Assembly: GCA_947568835.1 (NCBI GenBank)
Contig: OX387604.1
Location: 16,583,076-16,647,075, forward strand
Origin: Protonemura montana
Lineage: Eukaryota; Arthropoda; Insecta; Plecoptera; Nemouridae
Length of the DNA stretch: 64,000 bases
Reading direction: 5' to 3'
Shown: in pieces, positions 1 through 12,298 of the stretch
Position numbering within the stretch: position 1 is the first letter of the stretch
Layout of the letters: each line of letters starts with the position of its first letter
Notes under the pieces: model-generated
What the model was told of the DNA's origin: nothing
The model's input: only the letters and a program-made list of their open reading frames with translations
Database searches by the model: none
Program-made: the position numbers and the translations under genes

Positions 1-3000
1 CTTGTGAATCAATTTCCATGCTGCTCAGTTTAAGTGCTCTTATGATGAATCGAGGGAAGAGAGGAAATGTTTAACTTTTGACGCATTTTCGACCAAAAAT
101 ATTAATAAACCTCCACTGTGAATATACTTTTTAAACAAGTAATTTGTCTAGAATTTGCTATGAGTTGAGAATAGGGGAGTTTATAATTTTTTGGTGTGGG
201 TCAAAGTATAATATGCACCTATGTTTTGCAACGTGCGTATATAACGCATGATATAGGACCCATATGGGTAAGGGGCAATTATTGCGTCACCTGAATGGAC
301 CCTAAGGTGGTCGAGAGCCGAGACCACAAGACTGGGGAATATTCTGCATGGAACTTATGAATCACTTGACATCTACGCAGAGAACAAGGTTCTTTTGTTT
401 CTTGTGTCTTTGAAACATCACTCTTAATAATTAGTCAGGCTCATATGCATACCGTGTTTATGCTATAGTAGATGGTAAGGGTAGGTTGGAACATACACAC
501 AAGCTGTACTGTTTCCATCCAACAGTATATGTTCACATACACTAACACACAGGCTGGAACTAATATCAGGATCCACTTAAAAACGTTGTGATCTGAACAG
601 AAAAGATGAAAAGATTCCTATGGGGTAACTTCTATATGTAAGAGGATGCGAAACTTTATATACACGGGTTTTTAGTCTTCATTCAGACAATGCTTTGTTT
701 ATAAGTGATCACATGCAAACAAAAACTGTGACAGAGTAGGAGCCTCAACAGAGATTATTAGAGGGCTGCGATGGTGCGTCTTCAATGACGTGCATTTATA
801 CTGCATATGCTTGGAGGGGAATCAATCACAGTAATTCACATCCGGAGTTTTGCACAAGAAATATTTTGCTCACTACTGGTCTCTAAAAAGCAATGAAATA
901 TCTTCTTTTTCATAAAAAAAAAAAGTAAAATTATGAGTCTATATAACTCATCGTAATTGCAATATACCAATTAAGAGCATTTTAATTGAAAAAGAGATTT
1001 AATACAACAACAAAACAAGTTTAGCTAAAGTATGTACTGTCGGCCATCTTGCATGAAAAACGGAATTGCTTTCATTCATACCTGGACGTGAGCAGGAAAT
1101 TCTCTAAATGATTTTTGAGTTTTTAGTAAAAACAAAAATAACTAGTAAAAAGGTTTGTTAATTGACCACCATAAATATTAGATCTGATGGTTGTTGTGCA
1201 AAGAGTGTCAGAATTAAAATTTAGAGCCGCCTGTTACCATGGGGTGTTTGCTGAACCCCAACTTTGGCGTGCTAAAAGTGGTCGGCCAGTGAAAAGCAAA
1301 ACTTACAAGCCAGTACCTTCTCGTTATCGTAATTGGTCATACTCTTAGGAAACTCTGCATACATCCCAGCTCCTTTTTCAAAGACTAGTTCAGGAAATGT
1401 TCAGGAACTGCTCTATACTGCATGCACAAGGTAAACTTGCTCCAAGACGAAGCATAGTTTTTCGGTGTTTAAGCTTAATTAAAAATAAAATTAATTATAA
1501 AGTAAGTATATAATTGCGTATTTTTTCTCTTCCAAACAGCCACGGGTGAAATAGAAAATGAACATTGCTCGGGAACGCCGGCACCTTTATGAAGGACTAG
1601 GCAGCGGGATGTACATACTTAATAAAATGTAATACTCCCCCTTCTTTACCACTATATCTGGGATACACATAAACTTATATTAAGCATAACTTTATGATGT
1701 GTTAGGCCTTTTGTGTCTGATAATGGTTTAGATGCGCCCTCGCAATAAGCATTCCTTTGTAAGTTAAGTGAACCCCAAACGCTGATATTATGTTTTTGTT
1801 CGTTCCAAGTTTCTTAGGGTTGTATTTCCTTATCAGCGTACTCCAAGGGAATCCATTGGTGAACTTACGCGGAACATCAGCAAGAAAACGCTTCTTTTAT
1901 TCAAACATAATTTTCATACACAAGTCGGACGGAGTTTTGAGTCAAAACTAGGTATATGTTGTGCCAGAGTAGGACAGACAAGGAACGGAGAGAGAGGCTG
2001 CGAGTGAGAAGGGTTATAGGAAGGGAGTAAGGGGGTGAGAGGTGAGCCCAAGAATGGAATGGGATCTCATGACTGTGCCCAAGGGGCTCGTAAGGAGCAT
2101 AAAGTAGGCTCAAGGTACGACTAAGATTATTGCTCAAATCTTGGGACTGCATCTATAGCATTCCCAGTTTTCTGCTGGTGGTTGGTTGGACTGAATGGGA
2201 CTTGTGACTGGTGAAGCTGCAGACTCACCCAACGTCTATAGTCCCGAGCACATATCAAATAGCAAGACGGAAACTTTTCCCTGGCAAAGAAAATTAAAAA
2301 AAAAAAATATGTTATGAGTTCCGAGTTGAACTGATTGTACTGGACGTTAGTCGCAAGTCGGTGACATCGATTTCTCGCCCTCGCTTGGCGGTGCTTTAAA
2401 TAATGTGAGTCTCTGACTTCTAATTTGTAACATACTTCTCCTGGTTTACAGTGCTCAGTGCAAGGCCGACATAGTATGGTTTTTTTTTTCGGAAATACGC
2501 TAAGAAATTGGTGCATTTATTTAATCCTTTATAAAGTATAAACAACATCCTACGAAAGCCAACGAAATAATTCGGCGAGTTGCTCGACTTATTTAGAAAA
2601 TTATAAACAAAAATTGTAGCTGGAAGCTTTTGTTCACTGTTTCGCTCTCCCAGAGAACCAAATTAGAATCAAACTCAAAGACATGCTTTAAGCTTGTTGA
2701 ATAATTTACACTTTTAACGAATATATAAGGCCAGGAGGGCATCATATGTTCACCTTGTGCAAAGACGTTAGACATCTTCTCTTTGAAAACTCAAAACTGA
2801 GCACCGTAGACGTAAAAGATTTTCTGGATCCTGTACGGTACCTTTGCTACGGATTGACCTAATTCCGAACATGTTAATTCAAACGGCGCCCGCAAACACG
2901 GCGACGGGATCTCGATTAGTGCCACCAATGTGCACTAGTAAGCTCAAAAGCGGTGAGCACTCTTTCAAAGAACGCTATTTTATCTGACCAAGTGTTATCA

Positions 3001-3240
3001 TTTTCATCCTGCTTTGCGAACGCTGCAAATGAGGTCAATGATCACCAAAATGCAACTGCACTAGCACAATCGCATTGGAATAACTGTTCAAAAAACTGCA
3101 CAGATGAAAATAGCAGATATTCCAGGAAATTATCCGAAGCTGAGTTGCGTAATATGTGTCAAATGTCGGCGGTAATTCACTAAATTGTGCATGATGGTGT
3201 ATAGTGAATAATTAAATGCAAAATATTTGTTTCCATAATT
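1..3240. other. AT-rich non-coding stretch, no gene recognised
   Basis: No recognisable gene is seen on either strand. The longest open frames are under 130 codons, lack protein-like composition and show no family motif. Short A and T runs occur (near 917, 2297 and 2478). It could be intergenic or intronic. Confidence 0.6.
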
Positions 3241-3279
3241 ACATTTTCATATTTCTCTGACTAGCAGAAATGAAAATGT
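3241..3279. repeat. Small perfect-ended hairpin
   Basis: The outer arms, acattttcat and atgaaaatgt, are exact reverse complements. The inner arms (atttct and agaaat) pair with a small offset around the loop ctgactagc. It may be a chance AT-rich palindrome or the remnant of a foldback element. No target duplication is visible. Confidence 0.5.
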
Positions 3280-5300
3280 TCAGCTTAAATTTTCATACGT
3301 TATTTGATGACTGAAAGTTCCCACTGTGAAATTATTTGATTGTTTCGTAATCGTTTAGGAAACACGTCTGGTTTTACACCATAGAGAACAATTTGAAGTG
3401 AAATAATTAGTACTTATACTGTTTTCTAGCAACATTTACCATTGAGTTGAACGGAACTGTAAATTACTAATTAGTTAACAATACAAATTATTGTAATTTT
3501 AATATCATTAAGCAGAGTTGTGTTGATGTGATAACCAAACATTTGTATGCCAAAGAAGTTGCCAAGAGCATAATTCTCTATGGAAATGCTGGCTTTCAAA
3601 CAATACCAATATACATCATTCCGCTTAGTTTGCTGTTGAAATAAAATGGAAAGAGTGAGTCAGTGTGCTCTTTCTGTAAAAAGAGTTAGATTTTCTTTAC
3701 TTTCTGTCTCTTCATGCCCTGACTGTCACCATATTCGCTATAAATCATGGAACAAAGAAATTGTGATGTGCATGCTAATATATGGAGCATTAATTTCATT
3801 TCTGGCTCAATGACTCTAAAAATAATTCATACGCCAGCTAAAATCACAAAATGGACGCTAGCACGTGAATCCAGTAAGTTCAGAGCTAAAGCAGCTGTCT
3901 GCGGGTGATTGTTAAAAGTTAAAAACATCACGGGAGTGTTTGTGCTACTTCGAGCACTTCAGAGAAATTAGCATTTACCTCAGCTGAATTTCCACTTCAT
4001 TACTCGCTTCTAGGTTTCCAGACAAAATATCAAACTTTTCTTTCATTTAACAGCTCTTTTAAAAGCTAATAAAAATATTATTATTTACATTTTCATGACG
4101 ATGTTTTGATAGTAAATAATCTAAAGCCGAAACCATTGTTTTTTTTTCTAGAAATGAGTACTCTCTGCCGAAATGAGCGGAGTTGTATTTCAGAAGACAG
4201 AAAAACAAGAACCTAAGACATTGGTTTTAGATACTTTATTTGAACCATGAGCAGAGCGAGCTGGTTGCAACAGACCACATGTATAGTACTGTAAATACCA
4301 GAGAATAAAGCTAAAATATCTTGATGTGTCACGTGACTCTGAAGCCACGTTGATGGGTCTGCTTACTTATAATACCTATTCATTTGGATTTTATAACAAT
4401 GAGAAGACTTGTCTTATTCAGTGTCTTGCATTTCGTCTACTGGACGCCGCATGAATGCCAACTGTCAGCTGACATTGATGCTGGACACTTCAATGCAACA
4501 AGATATTGAAAACGTATTCTTCTTGTTCTGCTAGAGATGTGGGAATTCAGTATGAAACGTCTTAGATCGAAGATTGGAAAATACTGCGACTGCATGCTAT
4601 AACCGCACTAGTTATATTACCAACGACTTCCGTTTTAGAAAGAAAATAATAAAACTTATCGGAGGACGAAGACAGCTATGCTACGTGATGACACACCAGA
4701 AATTTTCGTTTCCTTCCACTGGAAAATCTACTTTAGGAAATTCAAATCGTCTCCAACAAGTAGTAAGGGACAGAAAGAGTGAAAATGCAGACGTCGCATT
4801 TTTAGATCGGTCTACTTTTCTTGGTCCTAACACACAGTAAACGGCATTCTAAATTATATTATATTATTATTCAACTAAAAGGTTCTGAACCTAGACTAAC
4901 CACTTCATAACCAAACCAAGCTAAGACGACGTTGGACATTTAAGTAGCGATTTATGAGGCGAAAGCTGTCGCAGCTAATCATTTTCTACGAGCAAACAAA
5001 TCAAAATTATGTGCAGAGTGACAAGGATTCTGATCTACCTTAACAAGCAGAAAATGAAATTACCTTGGCATTTCCAGATTATTAAAATAAGAAAGATTCC
5101 AATTTTCAGCGGCAATTTTAGAAAGTAACTTAAATACATTTCATATGTAGCACATCTTATGTTGATGCCGGTTACCTATTTACGGTTTTTATCGAGACGA
5201 AAAAATGAAATTCATTGTGTGGGTCTTGTATAACGTGCGTTCACTCCAAGTAATTCACCCTAATCGAACGAGTTGACTTGGGTATATTTTATGCATCTCA
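3280..5300. other. Non-coding stretch, no gene recognised
   Basis: Nothing gene-like is seen. One open frame of 88 codons (4574-4840, plus) has no recognisable motif. A short TTA/TAT-rich patch lies near 4856-4872. Confidence 0.5.
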
Positions 5301-5311
5301 GTGTGGGCCTT
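5301..5311. repeat. Target-site duplication of 5S SINE copy 1 (left)
   Basis: The 11-mer gtgtgggcctt is repeated exactly at 5750-5760. The pair brackets the SINE and marks its insertion site. Confidence 0.9.
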
Positions 5312-5749
5312 GATTGATTATTGGGGATTAACGACGCACTGTTTTGACGACAGGCCATGCGGCACTGGTCTAATGACGTCGGTGAATGAGTGGATGATTA
5401 TGAGGATGAAGATGAACCTAGCATAGCCTAGAAGGGAGGAGAGGAAACCCGGTTCCGGCACGTAACCTACTCCTGTCAAAGAGCACCAAGAGGACCACCG
5501 GCTTAACGTCCCTTTTAAAGGACGGTACAACTCGAACAACAGGATTCCTCCACAAATCCATGCTGTCAAGAGGTTGATGATCAAGGCGAATGAAGTTGCT
5601 GTACTAACTTTCATCCCTCCAACCTCTCTCCCGAACAGAACTGGTCATGTGTATGATAGTCACCCATTCAATACCTGACTCAGCGCAGTGTTGCTTAACT
5701 TCGGTGATCTCACGAGAACCGGTGTTTCCAGCACACCAAACCGTTCGGT
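5312..5749 (-). mobile_element. 5S rRNA-derived SINE, full-length copy 1
   Basis: On the minus strand the element begins with a head copied from 5S rRNA. The run caccggttctcgtgagatca is followed by gaagttaagcaac (5690-5702) and ttgaatgggtgac (5659-5671), which correspond to the internal control region that RNA polymerase III uses in 5S genes. An unrelated body follows, containing gggacgttaagccggtggtc, and the element ends in aataatcaatcaag with no long poly-A. It is 438 bp, bracketed by an exact 11-bp target duplication, and closely matches the plus-strand copy at 37209-37645 (437 bp). The 5S head, short length and duplication fit the 5S-derived SINE class. Open frames across it are incidental. 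Confidence 0.93.
5657..5740 (-). promoter_or_regulatory. 5S-type internal Pol III promoter of SINE copy 1
   Basis: Seen on the minus strand: an A-box-like gaagttaagcaac and a C-box-like ttgaatgggtgac with the order and spacing of 5S rRNA genes. Known for 5S genes: this region is bound by TFIIIA. One base of the usual ttggatgggtgac differs. Confidence 0.7.
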
Positions 5750-5760
5750 GTGTGGGCCTT
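5750..5760. repeat. Target-site duplication of 5S SINE copy 1 (right)
   Basis: Exact second copy of gtgtgggcctt, at the 5' end of the minus-strand SINE. Confidence 0.9.
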
Positions 5761-6880
5761 CGCTCCGGTCTAGTCGAGTCGGGTGACTGAAGGGTCAGTG
5801 AAAATGTGGGTGGGTGAGGGGGTGTCCCAGGATTAAGCTGGAACACAATGGAATCCCTTAATCCTTGTCTCGGAAAAGGATCAGTGCAGCTTGGAGCCTG
5901 ACAAGTTCAGGCTCGTAATTAATTATTGTCTGCCAAGTCCCCCATTTTTTTTCCCTACGCCATGATTTGCATCTCCACTTATCAATAATATGTTTTTCCT
6001 CTCATTCTTCTCAAACAGCCAGCTGTAAAAATCGAAGTGAAATGTAAAGCATTCTGAGCGGCGTACACGTCTGTTATCCAGAAACAAGATGGATGATATT
6101 TTAGTTCTGGTGCTAATATGGCGGTCTTGGAGAAATGGAAACAGCGTTCCGGGTTTTAAAACGTGCCCGCACAGAGCGACGTACTGTGTATTAAGATTTA
6201 AGAATGCCCTCAAGACATTCACAATAATATCCCTTCGGCATTTCTTGTATCATGCGTCGTATCTCTCAGTCACCACACCTTAGAAATCACCCCAACATTC
6301 CCGACATCTTGGCGTTCCAATGGCGGATGAAGGGCGTCACACAACGCGAGTGAATCTTTTTGCATGCAAATAATCAACGTCCAAACTCACGGCGAGTCAA
6401 CTTTAATTGAACAGAACAAAACACTAGGTGAACTCAAGTCTCCTACACCGTATTGTCTCATTGCAGTTTGAACAATAGACCGAACTTGCCCCGGTATTAC
6501 ACAACCTTTCCAAGCTACCCAAGAACAAAGGTAATCCAAGATCCCTGTAGATCTATAGGTACTATTTCGTGCACTCGTACCTATATTAATATATTATAAT
6601 ATTATTTATAAATTTATTATAGAACCAGCTTCTCGCGTGAGTGCAGTAAACAAGAAGAATTTCCATTTGAACACATTTGAACATAATTATACAAATCGAT
6701 TTACATCTTCTTGAATATGTGACTGAAGATGTGATTGTAAGGGTAAGAGAGGTAAGAAGCGCGCAAACTTGTTCAACAGTCGTATGTGCTAATTACGCAG
6801 AGGAGGTGTGGTCGACGAGCGGCTGTTCGACAAGGGGACAAGAATATTATATGGTTATCTGCAGGCGATATCAGGCCTTA
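5761..6880. other. Non-coding stretch, no gene recognised
   Basis: Only short frames without motifs are seen. An AT-rich patch at about 6583-6620 is a degenerate ATTATA run. Confidence 0.5.
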
Positions 6881-6885
6881 CACAT

Positions 6886-7003
6886 CTGCTGCTACTTTTG
6901 CTGTTGCTGTTGCTGCTTCTGCTGTTGCTACGGTTACTGGTGTTGCTGTTGTTTTGCTGCTATTGCTACTGTTGCTGCTGTTGTTGTTGTTGCTGTGGTG
7001 GTA
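6886..7003. repeat. Imperfect (TGC/TTG)n trinucleotide tract
   Basis: About 118 bp of interrupted ctgctg, ttgctg and ttgttg units. All three plus frames stay open, giving Leu-, Ala-, Val- or Cys-rich strings, and the minus strand gives Asn/Ser/Ala strings. No flanking domain supports coding, so this is best called a microsatellite. Confidence 0.9.
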
Positions 7004-10000
7004 AACAGCATTAAGACACCACATTACAATACTGATACGGCTCATAATTTTTAAAGAATTTAATAGGAAAATCATAAAGAACATCATGGATTTGCATGAT
7101 TTGGTGAAGAAGTCTTGTTTCTTTTCCATTGACTTCAAGTTATTCTTCGATGGAGAAAACGAAAGAGAGAGAGGAAGACGAATAAAAGAGAGATGATAAA
7201 ATACCCAACACTGGGATTCAGTTGACACTTACCTTTAGAGTAGGTATTAAAAATATTTGTTTTGTGTTCTTTAAAAATAGATGCATGCTTTACTCATAAG
7301 AGCAGCCAAAAAGTTCAGAGTGATTTAATACTGGTCTGGCGCAGACCGCAATTGACAAGAATGTTAATAAATGCTTGTATAATAATGATTTAGATTTGAA
7401 GCAGTTGACATGGATGAAAATATTTTTTGTTCACCAGAATTATTTCACGTGAAGGAAAAAGAAAGAGCCCCTTTTCCTAGCATGTCCATAAATCACACCG
7501 ATGGTGGTTTTGGAAATATTTTTACTTGTTCTTATTTGTTGATATATCCCTAAAGGAGATTCATGCCCTGTAACCCGTGGCCCTGCTACGGAACACGACC
7601 TGCCTAACAGTCATGCAATTGAGAATACAGGAATACCTGCGATTCGATTTTCTTTCGTTTTTATTTAGTACTTTATCCGATATCGTTCATCCCTTGTGCA
7701 ATGTCAACTGGCGCGTGGGTAAAAAGCAAAAAAGGATCACTTGAGAACGTTTTTGACACATCTCGGAGTTCTAGAAACGTAATATTGCTTGCAATTGCTG
7801 GACGGATTCATCGAGATTCGAGCACGTCAAATTTTACAGAAATTGCTCTTTTTAAAGCGCATATCAATGTAATGTATTGATAGCTTGACCATGGGAGTGC
7901 GGGTTTGACTGTGTTGAGGATGGTTAACTGCAGGAGAGGAGCCGTGATTTATAGGTAATGTATATGTCAATCTCAACATTATTCAATGACCATGTTGTCA
8001 CTTATCACTTTGTTCTGTGCCAAAACGTTCGGTGAAATTCTACTTTATATTTCTCTGCTAGCTGTGAATTCAATTCTTCTTCTTAGTTGCTACGTTATTC
8101 TCGTAGTGGGATGAGCGAAGAGTTAATTGTGGCAGCTAAAAAGTAAAAAAACACCACTTCAAAAATCTAATAAAATTGTCGGAAGAGTGCGAATTAAAAA
8201 ATAAATTGAAAACTCACCAATGGTCCAAGAACTAATTAGAAATTCCTTCATTCGAAGTCGGTATCTGAATTCTCTGTTTAAAGTTTGGCTAAATTGTAAT
8301 ATTGTTGCTGTGCATTGTGGTCACGAGTTCAAAAGTTTGAAGAAAAAAAACCTTAAAACGATTGAAACTCTATTCCGTAGATTTTTTTGAAACGCTAAGG
8401 GAAATTTAATTAGGAGAGTTCGAATGAATTACTCCATCAAAGTCTACGCTGTCTTCCCTGAGTTCATCCAAAAATTGAGAGAACACTCTCACTGATACTT
8501 GCAATGAATGCCACTGCCATCTCACTTCTCTTTCTACTAGATAACAAAACAACTCTGTACTCACATATATACAGAATATGTGATTATAATTCATAAAAAA
8601 ATACCGAAACTCAATGTGAGATTTTCCTGTGAGGATAAAACAAGCAACCAGCGACTGAAAATGTCTGACAGGTCTGTTCTACTTCAAACAGAAACATCTC
8701 TCAGGTTACTCTATGTTCAGGCCGCTCACAGTTGCAGTTTCCAAGCATCGAGTTTACAATAGGATGACAAGGCAAAAGATAATGTAAGATAACGCAAGCC
8801 AGTTTCATGTACTACTACATCGGAGTGCCGGTGCATGAAAGAACTCCCCTCAGATTCTAGACTTGCTTTTCCATTTTTAATTTGTTTTTTAGAAGATATT
8901 TCACAATTGATAGCAGTTATTCATTGTCATGGAGGCATATTCAACACATGGGCAGGGCTATTGCGAGAATTACTAGCCAGGGGAATATTCTATAATTTGT
9001 CTTGTAGGCAACAGAACTCATGGCATAATAAATAAACCAAGAAAAGCAATGATCTAGTCCAACTTTAGATATTGACAGTTTGTGCTTGTGTCTTTTTGCT
9101 TCTTATCCGAAAAGTATCATCTTATAAAGAGGATGAACTCATTGGCGATATTGTTTTTGTTTCTTGCTTTTAAAAATTTAATAAACCAAACAAAGATAGA
9201 TCGTAAACATAAATGAAACCGTCAATCAATACTCCGGTCTAATGGACTTGGTGTTAACTTTAATAAGAAATATTTTGTAATAAAAAATTTTTGTAGGTTT
9301 GAAAATTGGTATCCTTATTCAGAAAGTGAAAATCAATTAATAATTAAAAAAATCATTTTCAAACCACATCTTACGAGTACGTGCTTACAATTATTTTGGT
9401 TGCATTATTGTAGTGCTAAAAAGTGGCCGACAAAAAACAGACCGATATCCAAACGCATCCTTTTATCCGCTTCAGCATTCATAATCAGTTATTATCACAA
9501 TCTGACGTTTCTTATTTGTATTACATTAAATTTAAATTTAAGTCCGTTAGTAACATTTTGGATATTTCATTTTCATTTTGGATAATTTCTGAAACATCAC
9601 AGATGCATTTATGTAATGTTTATGCTATTCTTACGCATTTAGTAAGGAACACAGTTTCGCATCACATATACTCATTGGAGAAAGAGATTCATTAGGGTTT
9701 AGCTATTGCGCCTTTGCCACATCCAGGATTTTCCTTTTGTTTCAGACTTCATCCCCAATTGTTTTATAGCCACATTTAATACGTTTTAATACCAGTAATA
9801 CAGGCTAATGTCTTACCAAATATCAGCAAAGCTTCAATTTGATGACTACGCAGCTTAACGCAAACAAGATTTAAATTAGAAATAATGGGCTGGGATTTAC
9901 AAAATAATGTGTTATTGTAGTCAACTCGTATATTGTATCTCCCGAGAAATAGTCGGCCATATTCCAAAACCGTAAGTGGTATAAATGTGCGATGGTAATG

Positions 10001-10020
10001 ATAATATGATAGTATAATAT
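7004..10020. other. Non-coding stretch, no gene recognised
   Basis: AT-rich sequence without a supported gene. Short frames near 8406-8762, 8835-9035 and 9400-9695 lack motifs. Confidence 0.5.
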
Positions 10021-10025
10021 GTACA

Positions 10026-10072
10026 CGGTACCGGTGGGTTGGCACCGGCACCGGCACTGGTACCGGCACCGG
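10026..10072. repeat. (GGCACC)n-like short tandem repeat
   Basis: Units ggcacc, ggcact and ggtacc repeat over about 45 bp, GC-rich within AT-rich surroundings. On the minus strand it reads as alternating Val-Pro, which is an artefact of the repeat. Confidence 0.8.
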
Positions 10073-11894
10073 GACACTGCAGTTGAGGCCATGGTAAATA
10101 TACATATTCATAAGGTAGTAGTTGAAAGGAGTGGAAATTTCCTCCACACCCCCACCATCCTAAAGACACAGTTTTAATGTGTATTTAGAGCTGGTGTTAT
10201 ATCATTCTGCAGTCCTACATGGGCTATATTTACAGGTCACAATGGGGTCCCGTAGGGAAGGTATTTAGGCAAGAAATCGGTATAGCTTGGAATACTCGTT
10301 ACAAACTCGCGTCGGTCGGGTCTAATTTCTTTTATTATATCATATGTAAAAAAAATATTCACGTTTAAAATATCAATTATTATCTAGACTTCTTTGTCTT
10401 CGCCCTGTTTAGCTTTCCTGGGTCCTTGGTAAAACGGATATACTTTGAAGTCAGTCGCAGCCCAGGACTAAGGATTGACACTGGCAAAATAAGGACTTGG
10501 GTTCAGGCATGCCTTGAAAGCAGATGAGTTTCGCCAGGTGAGTATCATACAGATTCCGCGCTTCTATGCGACAGAGACAAACGGGTCGAGTTTGACAGTA
10601 AGTTTAAACTATCGCAGAACTACTCGTGAGAAGTTTTTAGCGGGCTTACTTTGGCTTATGAAAGCTGGCAGAGTTAGGATAGAGTGCGCTTATCTTAGCG
10701 ACCACTTTCGGCCAAGACGGATAGCTGAGTAAGAGATGACGAATTTGAGAGATCTGCGAGATAAATAAGTCACCTGGCTGGAGATTGACTAAGGAATGAA
10801 ACGAGATAGTTGAAGAAGGCGGCTTGTTGGATTTAAGAGTGGTAGGTAGATAGTAGTAGTAGTAGTAGTACCTACTTATGGACCACGAATACGATTATCT
10901 ATTGCTCCTAAATTATCACATTCAATTCGTTCACATAGAGCAAGAAAAAAGCAGACACAAGCACAGTACGCGAGGCCAAAATGTATTCAAGCAAGGTCGC
11001 GATATGGACTGAGATCACAACACAGCGAAAGGCGGGGTATGCATAAATCAAAAACACGTTGACAGTGAATGCTGATGAGCTTTTGTTTAGTCGACTTTAG
11101 ATTCAGAGAGTCTGTCTTTTGGTTGACGGGTCGGGAGGAGATGAGAACGAATTAACGAAAGCGAGCAAAAGAAAGATGGCCTTACCCTCTCTGATGTCCA
11201 TGCGAATGTAGAAGATCCGTGGGCTGCAGTACCTAACCTATCAAATGGATGCAATGCTAAGTGCTTTCATTAGTGTGCGAGGAAAGATGAATGTGATGTG
11301 GTTGAGGCACAGCCACAGAAGATTTATGCAAATTATAGCGTGTATTAAGTAATGTCTGACTAACAAGCTTGCATTCAGCTCTTTGCAGGCTGTATTAAGG
11401 AAGATAGGTGCGCTGAATAATTGTTTGCAGGTGTTAGGATTGATAACTCGCCGGCTGGGACTATATAACAATATCGTGTCATCTCAGGAGAAGATTTAAT
11501 TCCATTGATTTGTTAATACTTCTTTAGTTGTCTTGTTATTGATCTATGTGAAAACGTTCCGCTCTACGAAATCGTACTCAAAGAAGAACCAATTTAATGG
11601 GTTCTGTACCGTGAAATAAATGTAATTATGAATTTGGTAATCTAGCTCTTTGTCCTGCCGATTAGCGACATATTCGAATCCAATCAGTTTAAATTAATTA
11701 TAAATAATTAATCATGTCCTTTTGGAATTGTCATTCTCGGTAAATTTCAATGCAATGTAAAATCTATCCGAAACAATCATTGGTGATTGAATAAATTGTC
11801 GCCAAACAGTAAAAAATGTATTCTGAATAGAATAATTAACAGTGTTTCTTTAAAACGTGTAACTTGTAAGGAATGAACAAAATTGATACAGCCA
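10073..11894. other. Non-coding stretch with a short (TAG)n microsatellite
   Basis: No gene is recognised. A (TAG)n run of about 7 units lies at about 10849-10870. The rest is unique AT-rich sequence with frames under 80 codons. Confidence 0.5.
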
Positions 11895-12089
11895 AGGCTT
11901 ACTCGCTTTTGAGACTTTTCAAAACAAATTATTATATTATCTCCATCAATGTTTATCTCAACGATTACTTAACGGGTTGTTCCGATACTCTATATTTTTG
12001 TCGGTAAGGTAGTCATTTGGCGGTCATCTTTCACGCAGAAACTGTAACATTAACGTTGTGCATCTACCTATAACCTGCACACTCAACGG
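11895..12089. mobile_element. Partial copy of palindromic MITE family 1
   Basis: The segment from ttactcgcttttgagacttt to cctgcacactcaacgg matches the loop plus one arm of the complete foldback element at 52359-52786. Shared blocks include atctccatcaatgttt, aacggg.tgttcc.atactct, tttttgtcgg and catctttcacgcagaaa. The opposite arm and the inner ctcgtagg-type segment are missing, so this copy is deleted and probably immobile. It shows that the family has more than one copy in this genome. Confidence 0.85.
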
Positions 12090-12148
12090 TTGTACTCCAG
12101 TACCCAATCAGTGGCCTCCGTGGTGACTGTGAGCGGTCACTTCAGACA

Positions 12149-12298
12149 GCCATGGCACTTCCAGTTCCAAACCTGTTCTGCCATGATACTTCTATGCCAG
12201 TTCTGCCATGGCACTGCTACACTAGTTCTGCCATGGCACTTCTTGATCTTCTAGTTCTAGCCATGATACTTCTAACCATGTAAGCTTCTAGTTCTAGC
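12149..12298. repeat. Degenerate minisatellite with 25-31 bp units
   Basis: About five to six units share the core gccatggcacttct...agttct. Two are 25 bp and two are about 30-31 bp, with variants such as gccatgatacttcta. The unit is partly self-complementary around CCATGG. Confidence 0.85.

Noticed and set aside
5657-5749. Functional 5S rRNA gene
   Set aside because: Only the internal part resembles 5S rRNA; the sequence continues directly into a SINE body with target duplications, so it is a SINE head.
6786-7054. Overlapping frames encoding poly-Leu, poly-Ala and poly-Cys
   Set aside because: All arise from one TGC/TTG trinucleotide tract; open frames in three phases are expected from the repeat.
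8213-8251. Minus-strand ATG frame MKEFLISSWTI next to gtgagt
   Set aside because: Less hydrophobic and in very AT-rich DNA; no promoter or later exon supports it.
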